Below, piece after piece: positions 1-9,028 of a stretch of DNA of 64,000 nt. The DNA comes from Humulus lupulus. Lineage: Eukaryota; Streptophyta; Magnoliopsida; Rosales; Cannabaceae. Location: the NCBI RefSeq assembly GCF_963169125.1, contig NC_084798.1, positions 173,133,980 through 173,197,979 of the forward strand. Direction: 5' to 3'. Within the stretch, counting starts at the first letter, position 1. Every line of letters starts with the position of its first letter. A program made the position numbers and the translations under genes. Below the pieces are notes generated by a model, which was given only the letters and a program-made list of their open reading frames with translations, had not been told where the DNA came from and made no database searches.

Positions 1-372
1 TTTCTTACGAAATTGCTCATAGAATGGCTCCATGTACTGAGCTGGGTAAGACACATAGTTCGCCATTGGCCATCCCCCATAAGGACCTACTTGTTGGGGT
101 GCTTGAGCCATTTGCTGCGGTTGCGGCTGAGATTAAGGCTAAGTCTGTGGCTGCAGCTGAGCCTATTGTCGTTGTTGCTGCAATAATTTTTCCACTTGTT
201 GTCGTAGCTGGACAATTTCAACGGTGTTGTCAACCGGAGGCTGCAGTGCACTTCTGTTAGCAGCAGCATTGGTAGCACGCATTCCCCTTCTTTGGACTAG
301 AGGGGCTTCGTTAGTCTCGTTGGCGGCGCTGGAGGCATTGCCAGCTGTGCGTACTGATCTTCTGAGCGACAT
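1..372 (-). pseudogene. Gag N-terminus of element G (frameshifted, truncated by window edge)
   Basis: Gag forms the virus-like particle of an LTR retrotransposon. A start codon at 372 (minus) opens a basic N-terminus (MSLRRSVRTAGNASS) followed by a Gln-rich stretch, REVERSED in no frame but read through about residue 70 (VEIVQLRQQVEKLLQQQRQ), where the frame stops at about 163. Gag-like coding resumes in a different frame between about 105 and 1 (GPYGGWPMANYVSYPAQYM), so at least one frameshift lies in the Gln-rich stretch, a place prone to slippage. The short basic opening and Q-rich helix are common in plant Ty3 gag N-termini. The capsid domain would lie beyond base 1. Family-level confidence is good because of the upstream LTR and primer site. 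Confidence 0.7.
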
Positions 373-885
373 CTTCAGCAAATTTCTAACAGTCGAGAAA
401 ACATGTTAGAACTTACCCTAATAGGTTCTAAGGCAAAACTTAGTCTAAGCAAACTTATTCTTATAAAAAAATTATGTAAGCCTTCTTTTATAATTAGGGT
501 GTGTTTCTATACATAGAAAATTAGCCATCTTTATTATTTCTAAGTCTGTTTCTAATAATCCTATATGACTTAATTCTCAGGCTCAAAACTCGTCGCTGTT
601 CCAAAGTTAACCATATTGAGGGGGGCTGGGATCAGTAAAATCCTTCCCATTACCATGGCCCCCTAACTTTCAATATAGAACTTGGTTCATTGATTTGTAT
701 CCACCCTCACCGAACTTGGTCATTATTTATTGAATTTATTATTTATTATGATTGTAAAAAAAATCAAACTCATAAATGTCATTTAAAAATAACAATAATA
801 TTTATTTGGAAAAAGATTTTCACTAAGTACAATTATAAATGCAAATAAATAAATAAGAAATAAACTAAAATAACTAGGGATAAAT
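373..885 (-). other. AT-rich leader between extra ORF and gag of element G
   Basis: About 0.5 kb with no credible ORF. It is AT-rich with short A/T runs. It separates the 154-codon ORF from the gag start codon on the same strand. I see no repeat or regulatory motif I can name. Confidence 0.5.
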
Positions 886-1350
886 CTAAAAATCAGGATC
901 TTCTACATCTAACCCTTCATCTAACATGTCATCATCTATTTCTACATAATCATCATTATCTTGAGCCTCAAAATTACCTCGGGGAAGATTCATAAAGATT
1001 CTATGCTTTTGTTCATTAGTGAATTGAAATTCCAACTTAGAGGTGAACCTAAGTATGAGAAAATAATATCTCATGGCTACTGGTAAATCATCATCATCAT
1101 CTATAGTCTCCCATATTTCTTCTAATGTTGAAATTATAGAAGGAAAATCTTTAAAAAGCCTAATTACTAGGACATATTGTTCCGTAGCCATCATAATTTG
1201 CTTAGTGGTCTGAAGATGGACTATCTCCTTGTGGAATAAGACCAGTCTCTGAGTGATTCTTTCTAATACTCCTACTATATTCCTTGGCTCTCTAATTCTT
1301 TTCAATGCCTTAATGGTTGAGATATCCTGATAGGTCAAGGCTCCATCCAT
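886..1350 (-). CDS. Unknown 154-residue protein with acidic tail, in the 5' leader of element G
   Basis: I do not recognise this protein. It is an uninterrupted ORF of 154 codons starting with MDGALTYQDISTIKALKRIR. The N-terminal two thirds look mainly helical and amphipathic, with no membrane segment or signal peptide. A DDDDD run sits near residue 87, and the last 25 residues are strongly acidic (EIDDDMLDEGLDVEDPDF). It lies 138 bases downstream of the primer site and upstream of gag, on the gag strand, so it is an extra sense ORF in the leader of the element. Some plant Ty3 elements (Ogre-type) are known to carry a protein-coding ORF before gag, but I cannot assign this one to that family. 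That it is intact beside a frameshifted gag is notable. It could also be a chance ORF or a captured fragment. Confidence 0.5.
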   Translation of the reverse strand: MDGALTYQDISTIKALKRIREPRNIVGVLERITQRLVLFHKEIVHLQTTKQIMMATEQYVLVIRLFKDFPSIISTLEEIWETIDDDDDLPVAMRYYFLILRFTSKLEFQFTNEQKHRIFMNLPRGNFEAQDNDDYVEIDDDMLDEGLDVEDPDF

Positions 1351-1487
1351 TCTAAACTGAAAACATAAGGGCTAAAATGTTAGCTAATAACATAAACATA
1401 ACAACCATAACATAAAAACTTACATTGGCGGTTAGATCCGGAGCTTGTGCGTGTGTATCAAGGAGAACTTCATGCATATGAACTGTG

Positions 1488-1499
1488 GCTTTGATACCA
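1488..1499 (-). other. Primer-binding site of element G (initiator tRNA-Met type)
   Basis: The minus strand reads TGGTATCAAAGC two bases after the LTR end. This differs by one base from the TGGTATCAGAGC primer site seen in element H, which is the usual complement of plant initiator tRNA-Met. It sets the direction of the element and its LTR boundary. Confidence 0.85.
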
Positions 1500-2770
1500 A
1501 CTGTAATGCCCCGACTAATTCTAGACTTTGGACCATTAAAAACTACTATGGCATAGCTACTAACTTGAATACATATATAAGAAATAACATAACTTTATTT
1601 AAAACCCAAAATATTGTGCCAAATACAAAGTAAAGTATGAAATATAAAATACAGTATTGGTACCCATTGTTTAGTACATAAAAACATAAATAAAACATCA
1701 TAACTTGAATCAAATGTTTAAAAACTAAGTGCGGAAATACATAAAAACATAAATCAAAAGACTTAAAAACAACGTCATCCTCGATCTTCCAGCAGTCCAT
1801 TCATTCCATATTCCTCAACACACATGCCAAGCTGCCACGAATCTTTCCCGCCTTCCATATTCATTTTCCTGCATCATTCTAAAAAGAAAGGAATGGGCCT
1901 AATGCCCAGCAAGGAAAATCTACTAACAACATATAACATAAATCATAAACATAAGACTATATCATAAACATATACTATAAAACATATGACTATAAAAAAA
2001 CATATATCATATAGGACTACAATATTAATGGCCATTAGCTCATTACCGTAGCATGGGATAAAACCATCTAGGTCATCAGTCTACTAATTGAGGTAGGTTA
2101 GATCACAAGGTAGTATATGATAACCCATCTAGGTCCTCTGTCTACTAATCAAGGTAGGGTAAATCATAACTCTAAACTACGACAATGATAAAAATTCTTG
2201 GGGTTTTCTATCTAAGCAACTGTAAGCCCCAAGTGACTACAAAACATATTTATACATATTATAGCATAAAACATAAAACATAAAACATATCATAACATAA
2301 ACATATAAACACATATATTTTAACCTATTTTCCTTATAAAAAACCGGGATATGGAGACAAGACCGAGATTTGGAACACTCCTAAAACCAATAGTAAAACC
2401 ATGAGTTTCTAAAGAAAAGGGATGAAAAAGAGAACTAAACCATCAAAGAAGAAACTTACTGAAAAGAACCTTAAGTTTCAAGAAACTTAAACACCTAATC
2501 AAGAATCATAAACAAAAGTTAGGATCTGAAAGAAAATAAAAGAAAACTAAAGAACCATGAATAACTGAACTTAAGGATAGGAATACCTTGAATGAACTAT
2601 GACTTGATCTATACCTCGATACCAAAATAACTCTATATCTTACTTTGCAAGTGTTTAGAAAAGCCTATATTGGAAAAGCTTTTATCCCAAAACCCAAGTG
2701 TTTCTCTCTATAGTAATCTTAGGAGCTTGAAGGCTTTGAAGAATGAAGGAAATGGCTGAGTACTAGGTCC

Positions 2771-2778
2771 TATTTATA
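2771..2778 (-). promoter_or_regulatory. TATA box candidate of element G LTR
   Basis: TATAAATA on the minus strand (CTATAAATAGGACC) inside the LTR, about 770 bases from its start. This is the expected kind of position for the U3 promoter of a long plant LTR. Confidence 0.6.
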
Positions 2779-2961
2779 GATTTCAAGGAGTGAAACTAAC
2801 CCCTTTTAATTTGAATAAATAAATGAATATAAAATGAAAAAGATTTGAATTTTTGTTCAGCAGATGCCCAGAACTCGGTCAAAATTGTTCAAGGGCAGGT
2901 CCAAGTGGTTAAGGCTGTTTCTAAATTTATAATCCTCAAGCTTCCAAAAATAAATGACAGG

Positions 2962-3098
2962 GGTGATATATCACCTACCCTGGGCGATATATTGCCTAGA
3001 CCTTTATCCCGAGCCCCGTTTGTTCGTTCGTGTGAAGTCAACGGGTTTCCCGTACCTCCCGTAGGCGATATATCGACCCTTATGCCTGCGATATATCG
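2962..3098. repeat. Cluster of palindromic CGATATATCG words
   Basis: Four copies of a perfect or near-perfect palindrome: TGATATATCA at 2964-2973, CGATATATTG at 2985-2994, CGATATATCG at 3066-3075 and CGATATATCG at 3089-3098. They sit upstream of the TATA box in the LTR sense direction. See the finding on LTR palindromic words. Confidence 0.75.
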
Positions 3099-3549
3099 GC
3101 ATACGTTGATATTTCAAACACGTATTTGCACTTTTTCAGCATATTCTTAATTGATTAAACAACTTTGACTGAGAAAAAACGTGATCCTAATAGCTGCTGG
3201 AAGGTTCTAGAGCTTCTAAATCTTTCTTTTATTTAAACTATTCATCAAAAGTACTTAAATCCTTAATAAACATGATTATGACAAATGTCATTCTCTTATT
3301 AATTCTATCTAAACCTTACGTTATAATAACCATATTTCTAGGACCAAGAATATTAATCAAACCATATATTATAATTAATATTTCTAAAATATAGGTTAAA
3401 CTTATAAAATCCATAACTGTTGCTATGAGTTTCCAACTAAGTCCTGGCTTGAACCAAAATCCACGGAAACTAACATACTACAAACTAATACTAGCTACTA
3501 CTACTACTACTACTACTATGTAGCTAAGTAAAAATTCTGGGACACTACA

Positions 3550-4300
3550 TCAGGGCATGGCTAGAGCCCCGACAACTCTGGCCCTAAGAGCTTGGGAAAG
3601 AAGGTACAACTCGGAGTGTATCTTCTTAATGGAAACCAAGGCTGGTGATGGGAGAATGAAAGCATTAGTGAGGACTATGGGTTTTGAGGGATTTGCATGT
3701 ATTCCCCCTTGTGCGATAGTAGGAGGCTTCTGTTTATTTTGGAAAGGAGAGATAAGTATTTAGGTGATGGAGATCAGGGGAAATATATTCAAAACAATGA
3801 TTTTTGATGATCAAAAGGCGACTACTTGGGTTCTATTCGCAGTGTATGGGAGCCTGTATGTGGAGGAAAAGGCATAATTCTGGTCCAGACTCAAGTCAAA
3901 AGTTTTGCAATGTGAGAATCCTTGGGTAATCATTGGTGATCTAAATGTGATTCTAGGCCAAGAAGAGAAGTCGGGAGGGAGAAGAGTTCTTCAAAATGAT
4001 ACAAGCATTTTGAGGAGTTTTCCCCAGGAGACGGGGAGTATAGATCTCGACTACAAGGGGTCTCACTTCACTTGGAGAAATAGAAGGTTCAATGGGGGAT
4101 TAATCAAAGAAAGATTGGATAGATTCGTTGCATCAAATGACTTGGTGACTTCATTCCCAAATGCAGGAGTTGAGAATTGCCTGATATATATATCAGACCA
4201 TGGACCAATAGTATTAGACTCAATTATGGACGATACAAAAAGATTTAAGCTGTTCTGGTTATTTGAAGCTTGGACTTGTGACCAGTCTTGTAAGGACGGT
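3550..4300 (+). pseudogene. L1-type LINE ORF2, endonuclease domain
   Basis: The ORF2 protein of L1-type LINEs nicks the target and reverse transcribes the element. This stretch encodes the APE-type endonuclease. The frame opens at GMARAPTTLALRAW just after the element G boundary, so the first residues are missing. It continues in one frame through CIFLMETKAG, the catalytic GDLNVI at about 3930 and the C-terminal SDHGPIV at about 4190. In-frame stops lie at 3761-3763 and 3875-3877. After FEAWTCDQSCKD (about 4290) the LINE reading is lost at insert K. Roughly the last part of the endonuclease linker and the start of the reverse transcriptase are absent. It belongs with 5691-6906 and 46492-46868. 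Confidence 0.88.
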
Positions 4301-5688
4301 ACAAACTATTTTAGGGTAGTTTTAGAGTGTGTTTTAGTCTTAGTTTCGAGTCAAATTGTAGGTTTTGTACGATATTATGCTTGCGTTTGATTTGTTTTCA
4401 GGTTTTTGCTATGAATTTGTAAATGGAGAGGAAATGAGCGGATTTAGTAATGAAATTGGGTATTTTGGGAGCTTTTGGCCATTTTGTGTGAGTTTGGGAG
4501 AGTTAGGAATATTCAAGATGACTCTGGTGCTAAACGAAGGTTGAAAATGAGTGAAATCAAGAAATTTGGAACAAGGGCCATGACTTGGCCCATCGAGTTG
4601 CAGTTGTGAAAGGATAGAGGCATCAAGGACAAAGGAGTCCATGAGTCGCGACTTGGACCATCAAGTCGTGGCGCACATGAAGACAGAGGTGAATCAGCAA
4701 AGGGAACCAAAAACAGGCGTGTCGCGACTTGGTCTATCAAGTCATGATGCCATAACTTCTAGAGAAGGAATGAATTGCACGAAATACACGGGTCGCAACT
4801 CAGGAATGGGCAAGTCGCGACCCGCCTCACCAAAAAGAGAAAACATGTTTGTTTAAGTACGAATTTTAGGTCATTTGTGAGGAGGTTCTTTTCATTACGG
4901 GATTAACAGCTGTTTAACCCTAATACTCTATTGTTCTTCAGTTTTATCTCTATTTTTAGTAGTTTAATTCTATGTTTCTGAACATCTATTTTATTGTTTT
5001 AGTCATGTTTGTTATGAACTAAACATTTTTTCTAAGGTTTAATGTAGTCACATGGGTTTTTGTTAATTTTCTATGATGTTTATATAATTTCTTCTTCTTC
5101 TATTCCCTCTCTATATGATTTGTGCTTAATGTGTGTGGATAATTGATCACTATTTACATGATTTATAATTTTGATTCGAGATACAAGAGGGGAGAGTTGA
5201 ATATTCAATAATCATATAGACATAAACTGCATATAGGATGAGAGTACATGTATGGTTTGTGTAGCGTTTAGGGTTTCTATGCTTCATGCTTGCTATATGT
5301 TAAAACTTATCACAGATATGTAGAAAGTTTGCATATAGGTTGAGATCTTTTTATCTTGAAAAAGAATTAGAATTGTTTTAGTTAACTTGCTATTAGGATA
5401 GAAATTAAAGAGTTATATGCGTTGATTAATAAAATTAACAGGTTGAAAAGTTGATGAAGTTAATACATTATGTTTTTAATCATTGAATCAATCTTTATAA
5501 TTGTACATTTGATTTCAATTTTAAGTTTTAGTTTAAAAATCACTCTATTTCGATAGCCAAATAGAAAGCTAGATTGGTTATTGGTATTTATTGATAGTCT
5601 CCGTGGGAACGATTCTTATTTACTATCTATATTACTTGAATCGATTGCGAATACTTGCGCATTATATTTTTGCTATTAGATAGTATCA
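4301..5688. repeat. Insert K: LTR-like, noncoding insertion in LINE ORF2
   Basis: About 1.4 kb with no credible ORF interrupts the LINE. It has a GC-richer segment at 4620-4830 with repeated palindromes GTCGCGAC (4645-4652, 4721-4728, 4814-4821). The rest is AT-rich. Near its right end is CTCCGTGGGAACGATTCTTA followed by a run ending in TGCGCATTATATTTTTGCT. I associate that phrase with the 3' part of LTRs or leaders of Athila/Tat-type plant elements. Candidate ends are TG at 4328-4331 and CA at 5688, which suggests a solo LTR, but I could not find a clean target duplication. Sequence of the LINE is missing across the site, so a deletion accompanied or followed it. Confidence 0.5.
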
Positions 5689-5690
5689 TT

Positions 5691-6906
5691 AAGTGCACTC
5701 AAGAGTTCTTCGAAACATGGTGCTTGGAGAAGAGGATGAACTATACCTACATTACCTTAACCCAAAAGTTCATAACATAGATAGTGTTGAAAAATTCTGG
5801 CCTATAAGCCTGTGCAACTTTTGTTACAAGATTATGTAAAAAAATCATCTCCAACAGATTACAAACTGTAATGGACCGATTGATCTTTCCTTTTCAATCG
5901 ACCTTTTTCTCGAGGAGGTGGATCACAGAATCTTCATTATTGACTCAAGAACGACTTCATATAAGAAAGAGGAAAAAAAGGAAAAGGGGGATTGATGACT
6001 CTAAAATTGGATATGCACAAGGCATATGACCTTTTCTAAATAGGGTGCTGCAAGTGAATGGGTTTGGTGACCATTTATGTAACTTGATCATGAAGAGTAT
6101 TACCCCAGTATCCTATTCAGCCCTCCTAAACGTTCAACCATTAATGAAATTCTTACCAATGCGAGGCCTAAGGCAGGGGGATCCCCTTTCACCCTTCTTG
6201 TTCAATGGAGAATACATAGAATCTCAATAGCAAGAGGGAAACTTCCTATCTCTCATCTAATGTTTGTATTTGATACTATTTTGTTTGCTAAAGCCAATGT
6301 TAGGGAAGCTGAAAGGATACTTCACTGCATAAAGACCTTTGAGGCATGGTTGAGCCAAAAGTGTGGTAAGCACAAATCTAGTGTCCATCTCTCAGAGAAC
6401 GTCCCAAAAGGATTGAAGGAGGAAATCCTAAAGCGGCTAGAAGTGAACTCAATAACATGAAAGGAGAAGCACCTGAGCAATCCTTTTATCTCTAAGAGAA
6501 GGAAGAGAGAAATGTATATAGAGCTCAAACAAAAGTTGTTGAACCGATTAGAAGGTTGGAAGACAAGCCTTCTATCCTATGTTGGTCGAACCACGTTGGT
6601 AAAGTCTGTGGCTATGAGTATCCCCATATACAATATGACTAGAAATCATATTCTGGTTACCATATGCCGAGAGCTTGATGCAACAATGAGGAAATTCTGG
6701 TGGACAGGTACATTGGAGAGAGGTCGGTTTAAAACCTCCAAGGCTTGGGACACTTTGTGCCAAAAAAAAGGATATGGTGGCTTGGGTTTTAGATGCTTTG
6801 AAGATGTTAATAAGGCACTATTGGTTGAGTTTTCATGGAGCATGGCGTCTAAGGACAACAAACCGTGGGTTAAGTGCCTTAGTAGGAATTCTTGCAGTAA
6901 GCAGTC
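5691..6906 (+). pseudogene. L1-type LINE ORF2, reverse transcriptase domain
   Basis: This is the reverse transcriptase core and its C-terminal thumb region. Recognisable blocks in order are MNYTYITL (about 5737), a PISLCNF block (about 5798), GLRQGDPLSPFLF (about 6160-6211) and the catalytic block at about 6259-6290. The last should read FADD but here reads F-V-F-D, so the catalytic Asp pair is damaged. Then follow LLNRLEGWKTSLLSYVGRTT (6536 on) and GGLGFRCFEDVNKALL (6778 on). Several stops and frame changes occur between blocks. The frame runs into the target duplication CAGTC at 6902-6906, where element A is inserted, and resumes at 46492. Confidence 0.9.
6902..6906. other. Left target-site duplication of element A (CAGTC)
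   Basis: The five bases before the A LTR are CAGTC. The five after the far LTR (46487-46491) are CAATC, so one substitution separates them. Removing A plus one copy restores the LINE reading frame, which independently supports the pairing. Confidence 0.85.
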
Positions 6907-7101
6907 TGTTGATGGTGAGAACTTGTCAGAGATGTTAGGTTAGAAAACTCAAACTTTAGTAAGAAAATAACATAGAAAGAACTTAGAATGGACTTGAGGA
7001 AAAATAAGTGCAAAACAAAAATCGAGTAAAAACTCGTATATTGTTTAATAGCCTAAGTATTCAATGAATTTTCCAACCCCTTTATTTAAGGGGTGAAGAT
7101 A

Positions 7102-7109
7102 TATTTATA
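7102..7109 (-). promoter_or_regulatory. TATA box candidate, element A 3' LTR
   Basis: TATAAATA on the minus strand (CACTATAAATATATC). The partner LTR has the same box at 45382-45375. Confidence 0.65.
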
Positions 7110-7619
7110 GTGGAGCTCTAATGGCTCCAGATACATTGTGGTCCCGAGGGACCATATAGTATATGGGTACATCGTCAGGGTGGCGGCACATGTAGTAGTG
7201 GTGGTCATGGTGTTGGCTCTGGTACATGGTCAGAGGCCTGCAAAAATGCTCATGGTCTTGTACCATGCCGTACCTCCACCACTTGTTCGGTACAAACATC
7301 AGAGGCGTGTTGGGGGAGTCCTTGCCATGTACCATTCTTGTACTGCCACTACTTGTATGGCATGGAAATCATATCCGTGCTTTGTCTTCTTTTGGTTGAC
7401 ACGTATGTTTCGTACCCATATGTGTTCCATGTGCACCGTAGATGTTTACACCTTTCCAAGATGGGCCTATGCATCAAGCCACTTTATATACTGCTAAGTA
7501 TCAGATTAGTTGTGGCCTTCATGGATATACATATCGGAGGCATGCCCCGCTGATGACACTTACCCCAGAAGATAGAGTAGAGCCTTGTTAGCAAGGTTCA
7601 CGTCTCCAAGAGGTTCGGG

Positions 7620-8080
7620 AAGTAAAGGTCTCATAGGATGGCCTGTGAGGGCGAGGCACGACACCATGTGCAAGGGGGGAGGGCCTTGCGAGATCCTAGG
7701 CACGAGGTAGGCATGTGCTATGTAAGGCCTTCATCGCGTGGCCAAGTGGATGGAGCTTCTGTGCGAGGCGCGACATCAGGCGCGAGGGGTGCCTCGAAAG
7801 ATCTAAGGCTCGAGGCAAACGTGTGTCATGCGAGGCGTTGGTCAAGCATGTAAGTTAAGTGGGAATCGCAGAGGCGCGAGGCGAGGTGGCCTCGCGGAGA
7901 CATGGGCGAGATGGCCTCATGGAGGCAGGGGGTGAGATGGCCTTGTGAAGGCGCAAGGCATAGCGATTCGTGCGAGTCACGTGGTCAAATGGCCTCGCAA
8001 GTGCACGGGGCGAGGTGGCCTTGCAAAGGTGTAGGACGAGATAGCCTCGTAGAGGCGTAAGGTTTTAGGTGACCTTGTAC
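7620..8080. repeat. GC-rich GAGGC/GCCTC short-repeat tract in element A LTR
   Basis: Imperfect tandem units of roughly 25-35 bases, built on GCGAGG...GGCCTCGC, repeat across the segment. Examples are GGCGCGAGGCGAGGTGGCCT near 7873 and related copies near 7985 and 8010. The same tract is present in the other LTR at 45900-46375, so it predates insertion. Confidence 0.75.
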
Positions 8081-8189
8081 GAGGTGCGCTTGGTGCCAGA
8101 TTATACTCTTTTGTTTCCTATGCTTATCTGATGCCTTGGGGGACATGTAATGAAGGTCCAATAAGAGTGGGAGTTTTTTGGCGTCCACA

Positions 8190-8201
8190 CTTGCCCCCCA
8201 G
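8190..8201 (-). other. Polypurine tract of element A
   Basis: The minus strand reads CTGGGGGGCAAG directly before the LTR start TGTGGACG. This is the plus-strand primer site expected at the 3' LTR, and it fixes both the orientation and the LTR boundary. Confidence 0.85.
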
Positions 8202-9023
8202 TCTATAAGGAGGCCTTTAGGTGTTCTTGTAGACTATTTATGTGCCATATTTATGACATGCAAGATATAAGTGTGTTTCCTTGTTTTTGAGATATGGAAA
8301 AGCACACTTCATGAGTAGTGAACCCTAGGATGCCTTTGAAGTTTAATTTATGCTAATCATTCCTTTGTACAGATCCCACATATGATATTGTTTTACAAAG
8401 CATTGAGTCGCACGAAGGATCTTGAGGCATACTACTTGAAGGGGCCAAATAAGTTTTGTCTAGACAAGGTGAGCTCTCGGGTGATGCTCTTAGATTTTTC
8501 CCTGGGTGGTTTATGTGTTTCCAGTGCTTGTCAGATTTCAGAGTGAAGAGTGCTTTAATAATTTTTTTGTGGTCCTTTTGTCTTGTTGGCTTCTTCTTCA
8601 CTATTAGAGTAGCAGGTCGAATTGACTGCGAATTCTACCAGTACTCGCTCATTGGAGAAACACACTTGGTGTCATGTTAGTGTTCCATGCTCATTGGAGG
8701 AGCATGTGAGCTCCTCTTATGTATGAATGTTGGTTTATTTTAAGGATGTGTTGACCCTTTGGGTATCTCCCATCCTCTTTTTTTTTTTCCGTCATGCGCA
8801 CGCTTTTGACTTTTTAATTTTGATCGAGAAGCGTCCTTCTCGTTATTATGCAAAATACTATTTTTGCAAGTGTCTTCTTCGAGACCCTTTTTGCAAGCAT
8901 CTTCTTTGAGACCCTTTTCGTAAGCGTCTTTTTTGAGACCCTTTTTGGGCTAGGTGACTTTAGTCGACCTATGATTATTATGAGAACCCTTTTTGGTTCT
9001 TGATGTGATCTCCCCTTGGGTTG
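8202..9023 (-). other. Noncoding 3' internal remnant of element A
   Basis: About 0.8 kb without a credible coding frame. It includes a T-rich stretch near 8780 and a 27 bp tandem repeat. No pol motif is visible on either strand. It ends at the target duplication CGACC of LTR E. Confidence 0.6.
8861..8941. repeat. Three-copy 27 bp tandem repeat
   Basis: The unit is TTTTGCAAGCRTCTTCTTTGAGACCC with substitutions. The anchor GAGACCC recurs at 8881, 8908 and 8935, a spacing of exactly 27. It lies in the internal remnant of element A. Confidence 0.8.
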
Positions 9024-9028
9024 CGACC
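9024..9028. other. Left target-site duplication of LTR E (CGACC)
   Basis: CGACC precedes the LTR end TGTAATGACC at 9029. The identical CGACC follows the other end of E at 43561-43565, more than 34 kb away. Confidence 0.88.

Larger units (their letters stand above)
1..3549 (-). mobile_element. Element G: Ty3/gypsy LTR retrotransposon, 5' portion only (runs off the left edge)
   Basis: Reading on the minus strand, the window holds a complete 5' LTR (3549 down to 1502), a tRNA-Met-type primer site, a 154-codon ORF, and the start of gag, which continues past base 1. The LTR begins TGTAGTGTCCC and ends GGGGCATTACA, the TG...CA ends expected of an LTR. The element abuts LINE ORF2 sequence at 3550, so it probably inserted into that LINE. 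Its other LTR and target duplication lie outside the window, so this cannot be confirmed here. Lineage is not fixed, because pol is not visible. Confidence 0.85.
1502..3549 (-). repeat. 5' LTR of element G (2,048 bp)
   Basis: The boundaries are TG at 3549 (minus) and CA at 1502, followed by the primer site. A TATA box candidate (TATAAATA) lies at 2778-2771 on the minus strand. A cluster of palindromic words around CGATATATCG lies at 2962-3098. A (CTA)8 microsatellite sits near the LTR start at about 3497-3520. The minus strand at about 1905-1888 contains CTTGCTGGGC, the core of a block also seen in the LTRs of D, E and H. Confidence 0.85.
6907..8189 (-). repeat. 3' LTR of element A (1,283 bp)
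   Basis: On the plus strand it starts TGTTGATGGTGAGAAC and ends GGCGTCCACA. It matches 45180-46486 throughout by eye, with many substitutions, so the element is not recent. A TATA box candidate lies at 7109-7102 on the minus strand. The segment 7620-8080 is GC-rich and built of short repeats of the GAGGCGCGAGGCGAGGTGG kind with palindromic GCCTCGCG words. Confidence 0.92.

Noticed and set aside
2845..3150. 101-codon plus-strand ORF
   Set aside because: Lies inside the LTR of G across the palindromic word cluster and opposite to the element; no domain.
7105..7335. ORF on the minus strand in the A LTR with a similar ORF at 45378-45683
   Set aside because: The two are copies of one LTR, so similarity is expected. 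The ORF lies in U3 upstream of the TATA box, and I see no domain. Not called as a gene.
8456..8680. 74-codon plus-strand ORF with a hydrophobic stretch
   Set aside because: Sits in the decayed internal remnant of element A; short, no homologue recognised, no sign of selection.
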